Assembly: GCA_039933775.1 (NCBI GenBank)
Contig: JBDTNK010000039.1
Location: 1-17,587 of the forward strand
Length of the DNA: 17,587 nucleotides
Origin: JBDTNK01 sp039933775
Lineage (GTDB): Bacteria; Chloroflexota; Limnocylindria; QHBO01
Direction: 5' to 3'
The notes under the pieces were generated by a model. It saw nothing but the letters and a program-made list of their open reading frames with translations, did not search any database and had not been told where the DNA came from. Below, piece after piece: positions 1 to 7,549 of the stretch. A program made the translations under genes and the position numbers. Each line of letters starts with the position of its first letter. The stretch's first letter is position 1.

Positions 1-830
1 ACGGGGTCATCAGCGACTTCGACGTCACCGAGCAGATGATCCGGTACTTCATCCAAAAGGTGCATGACCGATACGCCCGCATCCCGCGCCCGCGCGTGCT
101 CGTCGGCATCCCGTCGGGCGTGACCGAGGTCGAGAAAAGGGCCGTGCGCGACGCGACGATCAACGCCGGCGCCCGCTGGGCCCGCCTCATCGAGGAGCCG
201 ATGGCGGCGGCGATCGGTGCCGGCCTGCCTGTGAGCGAGCCGAGCGGCAGCCTCATCGTGGATATCGGGGGCGGGACGACCGAGGTGGCGGTCGTGAGCC
301 TGGGCGGCATCGTGGTGAGCCGCAGCATCCGCATCGGCGGCGATGAGATGGACACCGATATCGTCAGCTTCGCGCGGCGCGAGTACAACCTGCTGATGGG
401 TGAGCGGACCGCCGAGGACATCAAGATCGCCGTCGGCTCTGCGCACCCCGCGCCGGAGAGCCGCACCGTCACGTTCCGTGGCCGCGACCTCCTCACCGGC
501 TTGCCGCGCAGCGTCGAGGTGGGAAGCGAGCAGATCCGCGAGGCGCTCGAGCCATCGGTCGTGCAGATCATCGACGCGATCAAGGAGACGATCGAGGAGA
601 CGCCACCGGAGCTGGTGGCGGACATCATGGACCAGGGAATCGTGCTGGCCGGCGGCGGAGCGCTGCTCGTGGGGCTCGACAAGCGCGTCGCGGAGGCGAC
701 CCAGATGCCGGTCCACATCGCGGACGACCCGCTGACCTGCGTCGTGCGCGGCACCGGGCGCGTGCTCGAGGATCTCGACACGCTCGAGCGCGTTCTCGTC
801 AACGAGCAGTTCACGCGCGCGCCGCGCTGA
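1..830 (+). CDS. mreB: Rod shape-determining protein MreB, 5'-truncated by the window edge
   Basis: This is the bacterial actin homologue. It polymerises under the membrane with ATP and positions the cell-wall elongation machinery. The open frame runs in from the left edge (first whole codon at base 3), giving about 275 residues of a protein usually near 340, so roughly the first 65-70 residues, including the first phosphate loop, lie outside. Visible hallmarks are DVTEQMIRYFI at the start, the EEPMAAAIGAGLP stretch, the second phosphate motif DIGGGTTEVAVVSLGG and the C-terminal adenosine motif GIVLAGGGALLVGLDK. An internal ATG at base 36 is in frame but is not the real start. It is followed after six bases by mreC, so the two are almost certainly cotranscribed. 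Identification is secure from sequence; Mbl-type paralogues cannot be excluded. Confidence 0.96.
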   Translation, partial: GVISDFDVTEQMIRYFIQKVHDRYARIPRPRVLVGIPSGVTEVEKRAVRDATINAGARWARLIEEPMAAAIGAGLPVSEPSGSLIVDIGGGTTEVAVVSLGGIVVSRSIRIGGDEMDTDIVSFARREYNLLMGERTAEDIKIAVGSAHPAPESRTVTFRGRDLLTGLPRSVEVGSEQIREALEPSVVQIIDAIKETIEETPPELVADIMDQGIVLAGGGALLVGLDKRVAEATQMPVHIADDPLTCVVRGTGRVLEDLDTLERVLVNEQFTRAPR

Positions 831-836
831 CGCGAG

Positions 837-1715
837 ATGCGTCGATCCCGATTCGGGAACCTGGGCAGCCTGGGGCCGAAACATCGGTCCAGGGCTGGGA
901 TGTGGTTTGCCGCGTTCCTGATCATCAGCCTCGTGATGCTGCTCGCCTCGCGCACCGAGCCCGCACTCTTCGTGCAGCGCGCCAGCGTCGGCGCGCTGCA
1001 GCCGGTGCGCAGCGTGATTGCGGGGATCGGCGAAGGGGTCGACGGCCTCTTCGGGGCGCTGGGCGAGATCGATCGGCTGCGCTCGGAGAACGACGCGCTG
1101 CGCCGCGAGCTCGCGGGGTCGGCGGAGCGAATCGCGGAGCTGGGCGAGGCGGCCGCCGAGAACGGTGAGCTGCGCGACCTGCTCGGCATCGCCGAGGCTC
1201 TCGACATGGACCTGCTGCCGGTGCGCATCACCAGCCGCGACCCGTCGAACTTCACCGCGGACGTCGCGATCGATGCCGGCACTCGCGACGGCCTGCGTGA
1301 CGGGATGGCGGTCCTGGGCTCTGCCGAGGGCGCCGGGGCGCTGGCGGGGACGCTCGTCGACGTCGGGCCCGATTCGGCGCGGGTGCGCTTCATCGTCGAC
1401 ACGCGCTCGAGCGTCATCGCCCTCGACCAGGCGTCACGGGCGATGGGCCTGATCCAGGGCCAGCTGGGCGGCCAGCTGGTCATGGTCGAGATCGCGGCCG
1501 GAGAGACCGTGGCGGTCGGCGATACGATCATCAGCGCCGGGCTCGAGGTCTCGCCGGAGGCACGCAGCAGCTATCCGAAGGGCCTGCTCATCGGGACGGT
1601 GCGGGCCGTACAGCCCGACGCTAACGCGCTGACGCAGACCGCGTTCGTGCGGCCGGCGCTGGAGATCGGCCGCCTGGAGCGGCTGCTGGTGGTGCTCGAC
1701 TTCAGCCAGAGCTGA
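837..1715 (+). CDS. mreC: Rod shape-determining protein MreC
   Basis: MreC is a bitopic membrane protein that links cytoplasmic MreB filaments to the external peptidoglycan synthases of the elongasome. The 292-residue product has the family layout: a short basic cytoplasmic N-terminus (residues 1-20), one transmembrane helix at about 22-38, a coiled coil at about 75-117 (IDRLRSENDALRRELAG and following heptads), then the beta-rich periplasm-like domain to the C-terminus with DVAIDAGTRDGLRDGM and a conserved terminal pattern around YPKGLLIGTV. The start ATG lies six bases after the mreB stop, with no strong Shine-Dalgarno. No mreD, penicillin-binding protein 2 or rodA follows; the next gene encodes an exported CWB2 protein. 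Length and domain order are normal for the family. Confidence 0.95.
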   Translation: MRRSRFGNLGSLGPKHRSRAGMWFAAFLIISLVMLLASRTEPALFVQRASVGALQPVRSVIAGIGEGVDGLFGALGEIDRLRSENDALRRELAGSAERIAELGEAAAENGELRDLLGIAEALDMDLLPVRITSRDPSNFTADVAIDAGTRDGLRDGMAVLGSAEGAGALAGTLVDVGPDSARVRFIVDTRSSVIALDQASRAMGLIQGQLGGQLVMVEIAAGETVAVGDTIISAGLEVSPEARSSYPKGLLIGTVRAVQPDANALTQTAFVRPALEIGRLERLLVVLDFSQS

Positions 1716-1773
1716 TGGCGCTAGGCCCCGAGCGGGCTCCATCGGTCATGCGAGCAAGCGGACCATCGCGCCA

Positions 1774-1802
1774 TTGGCCGGGCCGTGCGCCACGCATAGG
1801 GT
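1774..1802 (+). promoter_or_regulatory. Candidate sigma-70-type promoter before the first CWB2 gene
   Basis: TTGGCC at 1774-1779 and TAGGGT at 1797-1802 are separated by 17 bases, in the 124-base gap between mreC and the TTG start at 1840. Spacing is ideal, but both hexamers match consensus only partly. If it is real, this gene is transcribed separately from mreBC. Prediction only. Confidence 0.35.
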
Positions 1803-1828
1803 TGCGGAGACCCATCCCGTGTGCCCCC

Positions 1829-1833
1829 AGGAG
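1829..1833 (+). promoter_or_regulatory. Shine-Dalgarno AGGAG that selects the TTG start at 1840
   Basis: AGGAG lies six bases before a TTG codon at 1840. That TTG opens directly onto a basic residue pair and a hydrophobic signal-peptide core. The in-frame ATG at 1774 would add 22 residues without signal-peptide character (rich in H, P, C), so the TTG is preferred. Confidence 0.6.
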
Positions 1834-1839
1834 CGTCCA

Positions 1840-3645
1840 TTGCGAGTCCGCCTGGCAACCGCGTTCGTTGCCCTCTTCCTCTTCACGTCCCTCGCCGTGC
1901 CGGCCGGCGCGCATGCGGCCGACGCCGCGGTCACGGCGCCGCGCAAGGTCGTGATCATCGTCGGTCCGACCGCCATCAGCCAGTCCACCTACGTCCCCAT
2001 GGCCGACACCCTGGCCGCCACCGCGACCACCGCGGGTGCCGCGGTCACCAAGCTGTACTGCAAGGATGCCACGGAGGCGCAGGTTCTGGCGGCGACCGCC
2101 GGCGCGAACATCATCGTCTACTTCGGGCACGGCAACGGCTTCCCCAACCCGTACACGACGCCGGCCTACACGTATGACGCTGGGCAGATCTATCCGGCCG
2201 GCACGAACGGCTGGGGCCTCGCCAAGGGCGGCACGTCGTGCAACGACGATAACCTGAGGTATTACGGCGAGAGCTGGATCACTGCCAATGTCAAGCCCGC
2301 GCCGGGCTTCACGATGATCTATTCGAACGCCTGCTACACCCCGGGCGCCGGTGAGGACGAGGCCGGCCACCCGACCGATGAGCGCATGGCCTGGACGCGC
2401 GTCGGCTACTACAGCCGCGGCGTGCTGGGCATGGGGGCCGGGGCCTATTTCGCGTCGGACCTGTGGCATGGCTCGTCGAGCCTCGTCGACCAGATCCTCC
2501 GCAACCCGACCATGACCTACGGCGAGATCTTCAAGCGCGCCAGCGGCTACAGCGCCGCAGCGCTGCGGCCATACGTCCACCCGACCCTCGCCAACCGCCA
2601 GGTCTGGCTCCATCGCAGCGGCGACTGGCAGGGCCTGCAGAGCTACTGGTACGCCTTCGCGGGCAACCCCAATAACACACCGAGCAATGCGAACGCCGCG
2701 CCACCGGCCGCGCCACCGGCGCCGTCGGTGCTGCCGGTCGAGCGCATCGCCGGAGCGGACCGATACGCCACAGCCGCCCTCACGTCGCAGCGCAACTTCA
2801 GCCCTAGCGGCCCCGTCGCCTACGTCGCAACCGGGGCGAACTTCCCCGATGCCCTGGCTGCCGGTGCCGCAGCGGCGAAGCATGGCGCGCCGGTCCTGCT
2901 CGTCACATCGAGCGGCATTCCGGCTGCGACAGCTGCCGAGCTGACACGCCTCCGACCCACGAGGATCGTCGTCGTGGGCGCAAGTGGCGTCGTCGGCGAC
3001 GGTGTCGCAGGCGCGCTCGCAGGGTATGCCACCAGCGGCGAGGTCGAACGCATCGGCGGTGCTGACCGATACGCCACGGCTGCCGCCGTGTCGGCGCGGA
3101 CCTTTGATCCGCAGGTGCCGGTCGTCTCGATCGCCACCGGTGTCAACTTCCCTGATGCCCTTGCGGGCGTTTCGCCGACGGCGATGCAGGATGGCCCGAT
3201 CCTCCTCGTCTCGCCTGCCGGCATCCCCGCGGCGACCGCCGCCGAGCTGGCGCGGCTCCAGCCGGGGAAGATCCTGATCTTCGGTAGCACCGGCGTGGTG
3301 AGCGAGACTATCGCGGCGCAGCTGGCCGGCTATGCGGGCGGCAACGTCCAGCGCCTGGCTGGCGCCGACCGGTACGCGACCGCCGTGGCGATCAGCGCCG
3401 GCACATTCGCGAGCGCTGACACGGTCTATGTGGCGACAGGTCGCAACTTCCCCGATGCGCTGGCGGCGGGTCCCGTCGCCGGACTCAACTCTGGCCCGCT
3501 CCTCCTGGTGCCCGGGACGTCGGTGCCGCCCAACGTGCAGGCCGAGCTGCGGCGCCTCGACCCGGAGGAGGTCGTGATCCTCGGCGCGGAAGGAGTGGTG
3601 TCCAGCGCTGTCGTGGCCCAGATCCAGGCCGCCGTCGGCGGCTGA
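1840..3645 (+). CDS. Exported protein: putative clan CD-like (caspase/gingipain-fold) domain plus three CWB2 repeats
   Basis: The predicted product is 601 residues, starting at TTG 1840. Residues 1 to about 29 form a signal peptide (basic start, hydrophobic core FVALFLFTSLAVPAGAHA). Residues about 36-260 form an alpha/beta domain I cannot assign by name. It has strand VVIIVG, then a hydrophobic strand ending in His-Gly (IIVYFGHGNG, His97), and later a hydrophobic strand ending in Asn-Ala-Cys (FTMIYSNACYTPGAGE, Cys165). This His-Gly then x-Ala-Cys arrangement is the signature of clan CD cysteine peptidases and CHAT domains, so a protease or inactive caspase-fold role is inferred, not proved. 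A Pro/Ala linker (about 285-297) leads to three CWB2 repeats from residue 300 to the end, which would hold the protein on the wall surface. It is the first of three adjacent CWB2 genes after mreC. Confidence 0.85.
   Translation: MRVRLATAFVALFLFTSLAVPAGAHAADAAVTAPRKVVIIVGPTAISQSTYVPMADTLAATATTAGAAVTKLYCKDATEAQVLAATAGANIIVYFGHGNGFPNPYTTPAYTYDAGQIYPAGTNGWGLAKGGTSCNDDNLRYYGESWITANVKPAPGFTMIYSNACYTPGAGEDEAGHPTDERMAWTRVGYYSRGVLGMGAGAYFASDLWHGSSSLVDQILRNPTMTYGEIFKRASGYSAAALRPYVHPTLANRQVWLHRSGDWQGLQSYWYAFAGNPNNTPSNANAAPPAAPPAPSVLPVERIAGADRYATAALTSQRNFSPSGPVAYVATGANFPDALAAGAAAAKHGAPVLLVTSSGIPAATAAELTRLRPTRIVVVGASGVVGDGVAGALAGYATSGEVERIGGADRYATAAAVSARTFDPQVPVVSIATGVNFPDALAGVSPTAMQDGPILLVSPAGIPAATAAELARLQPGKILIFGSTGVVSETIAAQLAGYAGGNVQRLAGADRYATAVAISAGTFASADTVYVATGRNFPDALAAGPVAGLNSGPLLLVPGTSVPPNVQAELRRLDPEEVVILGAEGVVSSAVVAQIQAAVGG
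2737..3642 (+). repeat. Three tandem CWB2 (cell-wall-binding type 2) repeats in the clan CD-like protein
   Basis: Three repeats of about 100 residues begin near 2737, 3043 and 3346. Each opens with R(I/L)xGADRYATA, has (N)FPDAL about 30 residues on, then a PxLLV strand and a final IVVVGAxGVV-type strand. In Clostridioides difficile three CWB2 modules form a triangular unit that binds an anionic wall polymer, so three copies make a complete anchor. Confidence 0.92.
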
Positions 3646-3680
3646 GCTTGGCCGGCTTACGCCAAATTCAACATCGGCGC

Positions 3681-3708
3681 TTGCTCGCTTGTCGTCGTTT
3701 CGTACCAT
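3681..3708 (+). promoter_or_regulatory. Weak candidate promoter before the GH18 gene
   Basis: TTGCTC at 3681-3686 and TACCAT at 3703-3708, spaced by 16 bases, sit in the relatively AT-rich part of the 155-base gap between two CWB2 genes. It would give a leader of about 85 bases. A GCCGCC-GTC-GGCGGC inverted repeat spans the preceding stop codon (3628-3642) and could be a weak terminator. Both are predictions with partial matches. Confidence 0.25.
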
Positions 3709-3800
3709 TGGCGTCGCCTCGGAATGAACGGTCGGCTCTGGCAACGTGCGCTGCCGGTCGCTGCCGAGCCCTCCCAGACACTGGAGACCGATCCGTTCCT

Positions 3801-5999
3801 ATGACCCGAGCCACCGCAGCGATCCTGTCTCTCATCGTGCTGCTGGGCAGCGTGGCGCTGGAGCCGGTGCTTGCCGCCGACCCGTCGGGCCTGCCGCAGA
3901 TGCCCGCCGAGCTGAACCGTCCCTCGGTGATGGCCGAGATGGACGCGCTGCACGCTGGCGATTCGATGACTTTCGAACCGGGCGGCTCCCCGCAGCTGTT
4001 GGCGGCGGCAGGCGGCATCGGCACCCTGGGACCCGACGACGTCATCACGCTGGCGACGGGGCCCGGTGGAACGCTGCCGAACGGCCTGTCGCGCGAGGTG
4101 CTCGGATTCCTGCCGTACTGGATGCTCAACGACCCCGACGTCATCTCGCAGCTTCGCTATGACCTGCTGTCGACGATTGCCTATTACGACGCGGTGATTA
4201 ACATGGATGGCTCCGTCGCACGTTCGGGGCCCGGCTGGAGCGGGTGGCAGAGCGCGACGATGACCGGTGTCATCAACGCCGCGCACACACGTGGCGTGGA
4301 AGTGGTGCTCACCGCGTCGCTGCACGGCTGGGATGCCACCGGCGCCGATCGAATGCAGGCGATGCTCAGCAGCAGCGCGAGCCGGCAGCGGGCGGTCAAC
4401 GAGATCGCGGCCGAGGTCAAGGCTCGCAACGCTGACGGCGTGAATGTCGACTTCGAGCCGGTGCCACCAGAGCTCCGCAGCCAGTTCACCGCGTTCATAC
4501 GCGAGCTGAAGGCGGGGCTCGTTGCGGCGGGCGCGAGGTCATATCTCACCGTCAGCACGATGGCCGGCGCGGCCGCGTGGGCGACCGGCTACGACGTCGG
4601 GGCGCTTACGGCGCCGGGCGCCGCCGACGCGCTGATGATCATGGCCTATGACCTGTCGTGGAGCGGATCGGGGCGCGCCGGCGGCGTTGCGCCGATCAAG
4701 AGTCAGTACGTCTTCGACGTGACTGACACCCTCAACACGCACCTCGCGGCGGGCGTGGCGCCGTCAAAGATGATTTTGGGCGTGCCGTACTACGGGCGCA
4801 CCTGGCCGACGACGTCGGGCGAGCTTAACTCTACGACGCGCGCCGGTACCTCAACCGCCTGGACCTACACCCAGGCGGTGGCGCAGGCGAGCAAGTGGGG
4901 CTGGAGATGGGATCCCGTCGGACTCGTGCCGTGGTATTCGTGGCAGGACAGTGGCTGGTGGCAGGGCTACTACGACGACCAGTCGTCGTTGGGCGCGAAG
5001 TACGACCTCATCAATGGTAACGAGCTCGCCGGGGTCGGCATATGGGCCTTGGGAATGGACGTTGATCGCACCGAGCTCGCCAGCACGCTCGCGAGCCGCT
5101 TCGCGCGGCGCGCCATCCGATACGGGGGCGCCGATCGGTACGGCACTGCCGCGGCGGCGAGCCAGGCCTTCGCGGCGGGTGTACCGGTCGTGTACATCGC
5201 GACGGGGCAGAACTACCCCGATGCGTTGGCCGCGGGACCGGCGGCAGACAGGAACCAGGGCCCGATCCTGCTCGTGGAGCAGAACCGGCTCACCGACCCC
5301 ACCGTTGCGGCACTCCAGCGGCTCCAGCCGAAATGGATCGTCATCATCGGTGGGCCAGATGCCATCAGCGGCGGGGTCGAGACTGCGCTGAAGGCGTACA
5401 CCACGGGCCCGGTGACCCGTGTCCAGGGAATCGACCGATACGGAACGGCCGCAAACATCAGCCTCTCCCACTTCCCGGCCGCCGACGTCGTTTACCTCGC
5501 GACCGGCCAGAATTATCCCGATGCGCTCCCCGGTGGTATCGCCGCCGCCATCGACGGCGGGCCGATCCTGCTTGTGACCCGCGATGAGATGCCGGCGGCG
5601 ACGCTGGCCGAGATCGAGCGCCTGAAGCCCGAGCGCGTCGTGGCGCTGGGCGGTTCGGTCGTCATCGGTGACGCGGTGCTCGAGGCTGCCGCGGTGTGGG
5701 GGGCGGAGACGAGCCGGCTGGCGGGACCGGATCGCTACGCAACCAGCGTCGAGATCAGCAAGTCGCTCTGGTCCGCCGCAGGATCGGTCTACATCGCGAC
5801 GGGGTCGTCCTTCCCCGATGGTTTGGCTGCCGCCCCGCTGGCGGCTCGGGACGGTGCGCCGCTACTTCTCGTGAAAGGCGGCACCGTTCCGCCTTCGGTG
5901 CTCGCTGAGCTGCGCCGGCTGAACCCGAAGCGGATCGTGCTCATCGGCGGTCCTGCAGCCATTCCCGAGGCGACGCGCAACGCACTGCTGAGCTACTAG
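3801..5999 (+). CDS. Exported GH18 family glycosidase (SleL/YaaH-like) with three CWB2 repeats
   Basis: The predicted product is 732 residues. Residues 1-25 are a signal peptide ending ...PVLA before AD. After a low-complexity linker, a GH18 TIM barrel spans about residues 95-430. It opens with VLGFLPYWML and has the catalytic motif DGVNVDFE at 212-219, with the acid residue Glu219. It also has MAYD with Tyr283 and a terminal strand GIWALGMD with Trp415. Asn in place of the second Asp of DxxDxDxE matches spore-cortex N-acetylglucosaminidases of the SleL/YaaH type, so peptidoglycan glycan cleavage is the likeliest reaction; chitinase-like activity is the alternative. Three CWB2 repeats from residue 439 replace the LysM modules used by SleL. 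The start ATG fits the signal peptide better than the upstream in-frame ATG at 3648. GGAG at 3783-3786 is somewhat distant as a ribosome site. Confidence 0.92.
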   Translation: MTRATAAILSLIVLLGSVALEPVLAADPSGLPQMPAELNRPSVMAEMDALHAGDSMTFEPGGSPQLLAAAGGIGTLGPDDVITLATGPGGTLPNGLSREVLGFLPYWMLNDPDVISQLRYDLLSTIAYYDAVINMDGSVARSGPGWSGWQSATMTGVINAAHTRGVEVVLTASLHGWDATGADRMQAMLSSSASRQRAVNEIAAEVKARNADGVNVDFEPVPPELRSQFTAFIRELKAGLVAAGARSYLTVSTMAGAAAWATGYDVGALTAPGAADALMIMAYDLSWSGSGRAGGVAPIKSQYVFDVTDTLNTHLAAGVAPSKMILGVPYYGRTWPTTSGELNSTTRAGTSTAWTYTQAVAQASKWGWRWDPVGLVPWYSWQDSGWWQGYYDDQSSLGAKYDLINGNELAGVGIWALGMDVDRTELASTLASRFARRAIRYGGADRYGTAAAASQAFAAGVPVVYIATGQNYPDALAAGPAADRNQGPILLVEQNRLTDPTVAALQRLQPKWIVIIGGPDAISGGVETALKAYTTGPVTRVQGIDRYGTAANISLSHFPAADVVYLATGQNYPDALPGGIAAAIDGGPILLVTRDEMPAATLAEIERLKPERVVALGGSVVIGDAVLEAAAVWGAETSRLAGPDRYATSVEISKSLWSAAGSVYIATGSSFPDGLAAAPLAARDGAPLLLVKGGTVPPSVLAELRRLNPKRIVLIGGPAAIPEATRNALLSY
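5115..5996 (+). repeat. Three tandem CWB2 repeats in the GH18 protein
   Basis: Repeats begin near 5115, 5412 and 5709. Key motifs are GGADRYGTA / QGIDRYGTA / AGPDRYATS, and the NFPDAL equivalent is NYPDAL, NYPDAL and SFPDGL. This is the most divergent of the four anchors in the window, yet it keeps the same copy number and repeat length. Confidence 0.9.
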
Positions 6000-6011
6000 C
6001 GACCGGTACCT

Positions 6012-6044
6012 GCCGCCGATCCGTCTAGTACGGATCAGGGCGGC
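6012..6044 (+). terminator. Hairpin downstream of the GH18 gene, probable terminator
   Basis: GCCGCCGATCCGT (6012-6024) pairs with ACGGATC-AG-GGCGGC (6030-6044), forming 13 base pairs around a CTAGT loop with one two-base bulge. It begins 12 bases after the stop codon. There is no T-run after it, so it would be a stem-only terminator or an mRNA 3'-end stabiliser. Confidence 0.5.
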
Positions 6045-6087
6045 GTGCGGGCACCATCGGGCCATGGAGGTCCGCCAGGCGGGCGCT

Positions 6088-6093
6088 TAGGGT
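6088..6093 (+). promoter_or_regulatory. Candidate -10 element (TAGGGT) before the CAP-domain gene
   Basis: TAGGGT lies 43 bases before the ATG at 6137, downstream of the hairpin. The same hexamer is the proposed -10 of the first CWB2 gene (1797-1802). No clear -35 is seen. GAGGAG at 6121-6126, ten bases before the ATG, is the likely ribosome site. Confidence 0.3.
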
Positions 6094-6136
6094 CGATCTG
6101 AACGACTCAGTTACCCGTCCGAGGAGCCCGACAACC

Positions 6137-7549
6137 ATGCGTTCCCTTCGCCTGACGAGCCTCGCCGTGGCGATGGTGCTCGCCACCGTCGCCATCGGTG
6201 GACACCCAACGCCGAGCGCTGCCGTCGGCGGCAACCAGTTCGTGCAGCTGTCGAACGTGAAGCGGGCATCGGAGGGCAAGCCGCCAGTCGGCCTTTCCGC
6301 GGCGGTCGATCAGATCAGCGTCGAGCGGGCGAATGCGATGGCCTCGACCGACAACTTCGCGCATGACCTTGCGTACGTCGAGCGCCGCTTGCGCGAGCTG
6401 GGCCAGTGCTTCAGCGGCTATGGCGAGATCATCGCCTGGGAGCGCGGCTGGGGGAGCCAGTCGTACCAGCGCACGATCGACCAGTGGTGGGCCTCGGCCG
6501 GGCATCACGCGATCATGGCCGGCGATTTCAACGCTGCAGGGGGCTCGTGGGCGCTCTCGGGCGCCACGAACAAGCAGTACTCGGTCATGGTCTTCGTCAA
6601 GCTGTGCAGCGCGCCCGCGCCGACGCCGCCACCTGCGCCGCTCGAGGACGTCAGCCGGCTCGCCGGCGCGGACCGATACGCGACTGCTGCCGCGATCAGC
6701 AGCGCAACCTTCGATCCTGGCGCGGTCGTCGCCTTCGTGGCGACCGGTGGCAACTTCCCCGACGCCCTCGCCGGGGCTGCCGCCGCGGCGTACCTCAACG
6801 GACCGGTGCTGCTGACCGACGGCAACTCGCTGCCCGGCGCGACGGCGAATGAGCTTGCACGCCTGCGCCCGGGCCGGATCGTCATCCTGGGCGGGACCGG
6901 TGCCATCTCCAATGGCGTGGGCGCCGCGCTCGGCGCCTACGCGCCGGTCTCACGCGTTTCGGGCGGCGACCGCTACGAGACCGCTGCCGCACTCAGTCAC
7001 AGTACATTCCCTGCGGAGGTCTCGGTCGCCTACGTTTCGACAGGGAGAAACTTTCCCGACGCCCTGGCGGGCGGGGCGGCGGCTGGCCGTGACAGAGGTC
7101 CGGTGCTGCTCGTGCGTGGCGACGAAGTGCCCACGGCGACCGCCAACGAGCTGTCGCGCCTTCGGCCCGGACGCATCGTCATCCTCGGCGCGAGTGGCGT
7201 CGTGAGCGATGCCGTGGCGCGCACGTTAACGCGGTACAGCAGCAATGTCTCCCGGCTGGCCGGCGCCGATCGCTATGCGACCGCGGTGAAGGTCAGCCAG
7301 AGCGGCTTCAAGCCGGACGCGCCACAGACGGTGTATGTCGCCACGGGGGCGAACTTTCCCGATGGGCTCGCCGGCGGGCCTGTAGCCGGCCTCGCGCCCG
7401 GCCCGCTGCTGCTCGTAACGTCGAACACGTTGCCATCGATCGTGGCGGCGGAGCTGCAGCGGCTCGCCCCCTCCAACGTGGTGATCCTCGGTGGGCCGGG
7501 AACGGTCTCGGACGCCGTTGCTCGGGCGATCGACGCCGTGGTGAATTAG
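6137..7549 (+). CDS. Exported CAP/SCP-domain protein with three CWB2 repeats
   Basis: The predicted product is 470 residues. Residues 1 to about 29 form a signal peptide ending ...PSAA. Residues about 33-158 resemble the CAP (SCP/PR-1-like) fold: an opening helix like the family's (V/L)NxxRxxxGxxPL, FAHDL with His76, GYGEIIAW with Glu97 in the position of the GENIA motif, and WWASAGHHAIM with His123/His124 in place of W..SxGHRxxI. Cys91 and Cys157 could form a disulfide. Bacterial CAP proteins are exported and often found with envelope functions; their biochemical activity is mostly unknown. A proline-rich linker (APAPTPPPAP) precedes three CWB2 repeats from residue 172. The stop codon overlaps the stop of the opposing glycosyltransferase gene by four bases. 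The CAP call is from motifs only, but the order and spacing are good. Confidence 0.9.
   Translation: MRSLRLTSLAVAMVLATVAIGGHPTPSAAVGGNQFVQLSNVKRASEGKPPVGLSAAVDQISVERANAMASTDNFAHDLAYVERRLRELGQCFSGYGEIIAWERGWGSQSYQRTIDQWWASAGHHAIMAGDFNAAGGSWALSGATNKQYSVMVFVKLCSAPAPTPPPAPLEDVSRLAGADRYATAAAISSATFDPGAVVAFVATGGNFPDALAGAAAAAYLNGPVLLTDGNSLPGATANELARLRPGRIVILGGTGAISNGVGAALGAYAPVSRVSGGDRYETAAALSHSTFPAEVSVAYVSTGRNFPDALAGGAAAGRDRGPVLLVRGDEVPTATANELSRLRPGRIVILGASGVVSDAVARTLTRYSSNVSRLAGADRYATAVKVSQSGFKPDAPQTVYVATGANFPDGLAGGPVAGLAPGPLLLVTSNTLPSIVAAELQRLAPSNVVILGGPGTVSDAVARAIDAVVN
6650..7546 (+). repeat. Three tandem CWB2 repeats in the CAP protein
   Basis: Repeats begin near 6650, 6947 and 7247, with AGADRYATA, SGGDRYETA and AGADRYATA openings and NFPDAL, NFPDAL and NFPDGL cores. 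The second repeat shares RYET and a later RGD with the second repeat of the S8 protein, which points to a close relation between those two anchors. Confidence 0.92.

Noticed and set aside
1716..1839. A small mreD-like gene between mreC and the first CWB2 gene
   Set aside because: The gap is only 124 bases and contains no frame encoding the multi-helix membrane protein expected of MreD.
1702..3744. Long minus-strand open frame (680 codons) opposite the first CWB2 gene
   Set aside because: Composition is Arg/Asp/Gly/Ala-rich and low in hydrophobic cores, as expected for an antisense frame in GC-rich coding DNA. The plus strand encodes a signal peptide and three clear CWB2 repeats.
4434..4457. 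Asn in place of the second Asp of the GH18 DxxDxDxE motif, considered as a sign of inactivation
   Set aside because: The SleL/YaaH branch normally has DGxNxDFE, and the catalytic Glu219 is present, so activity is expected.
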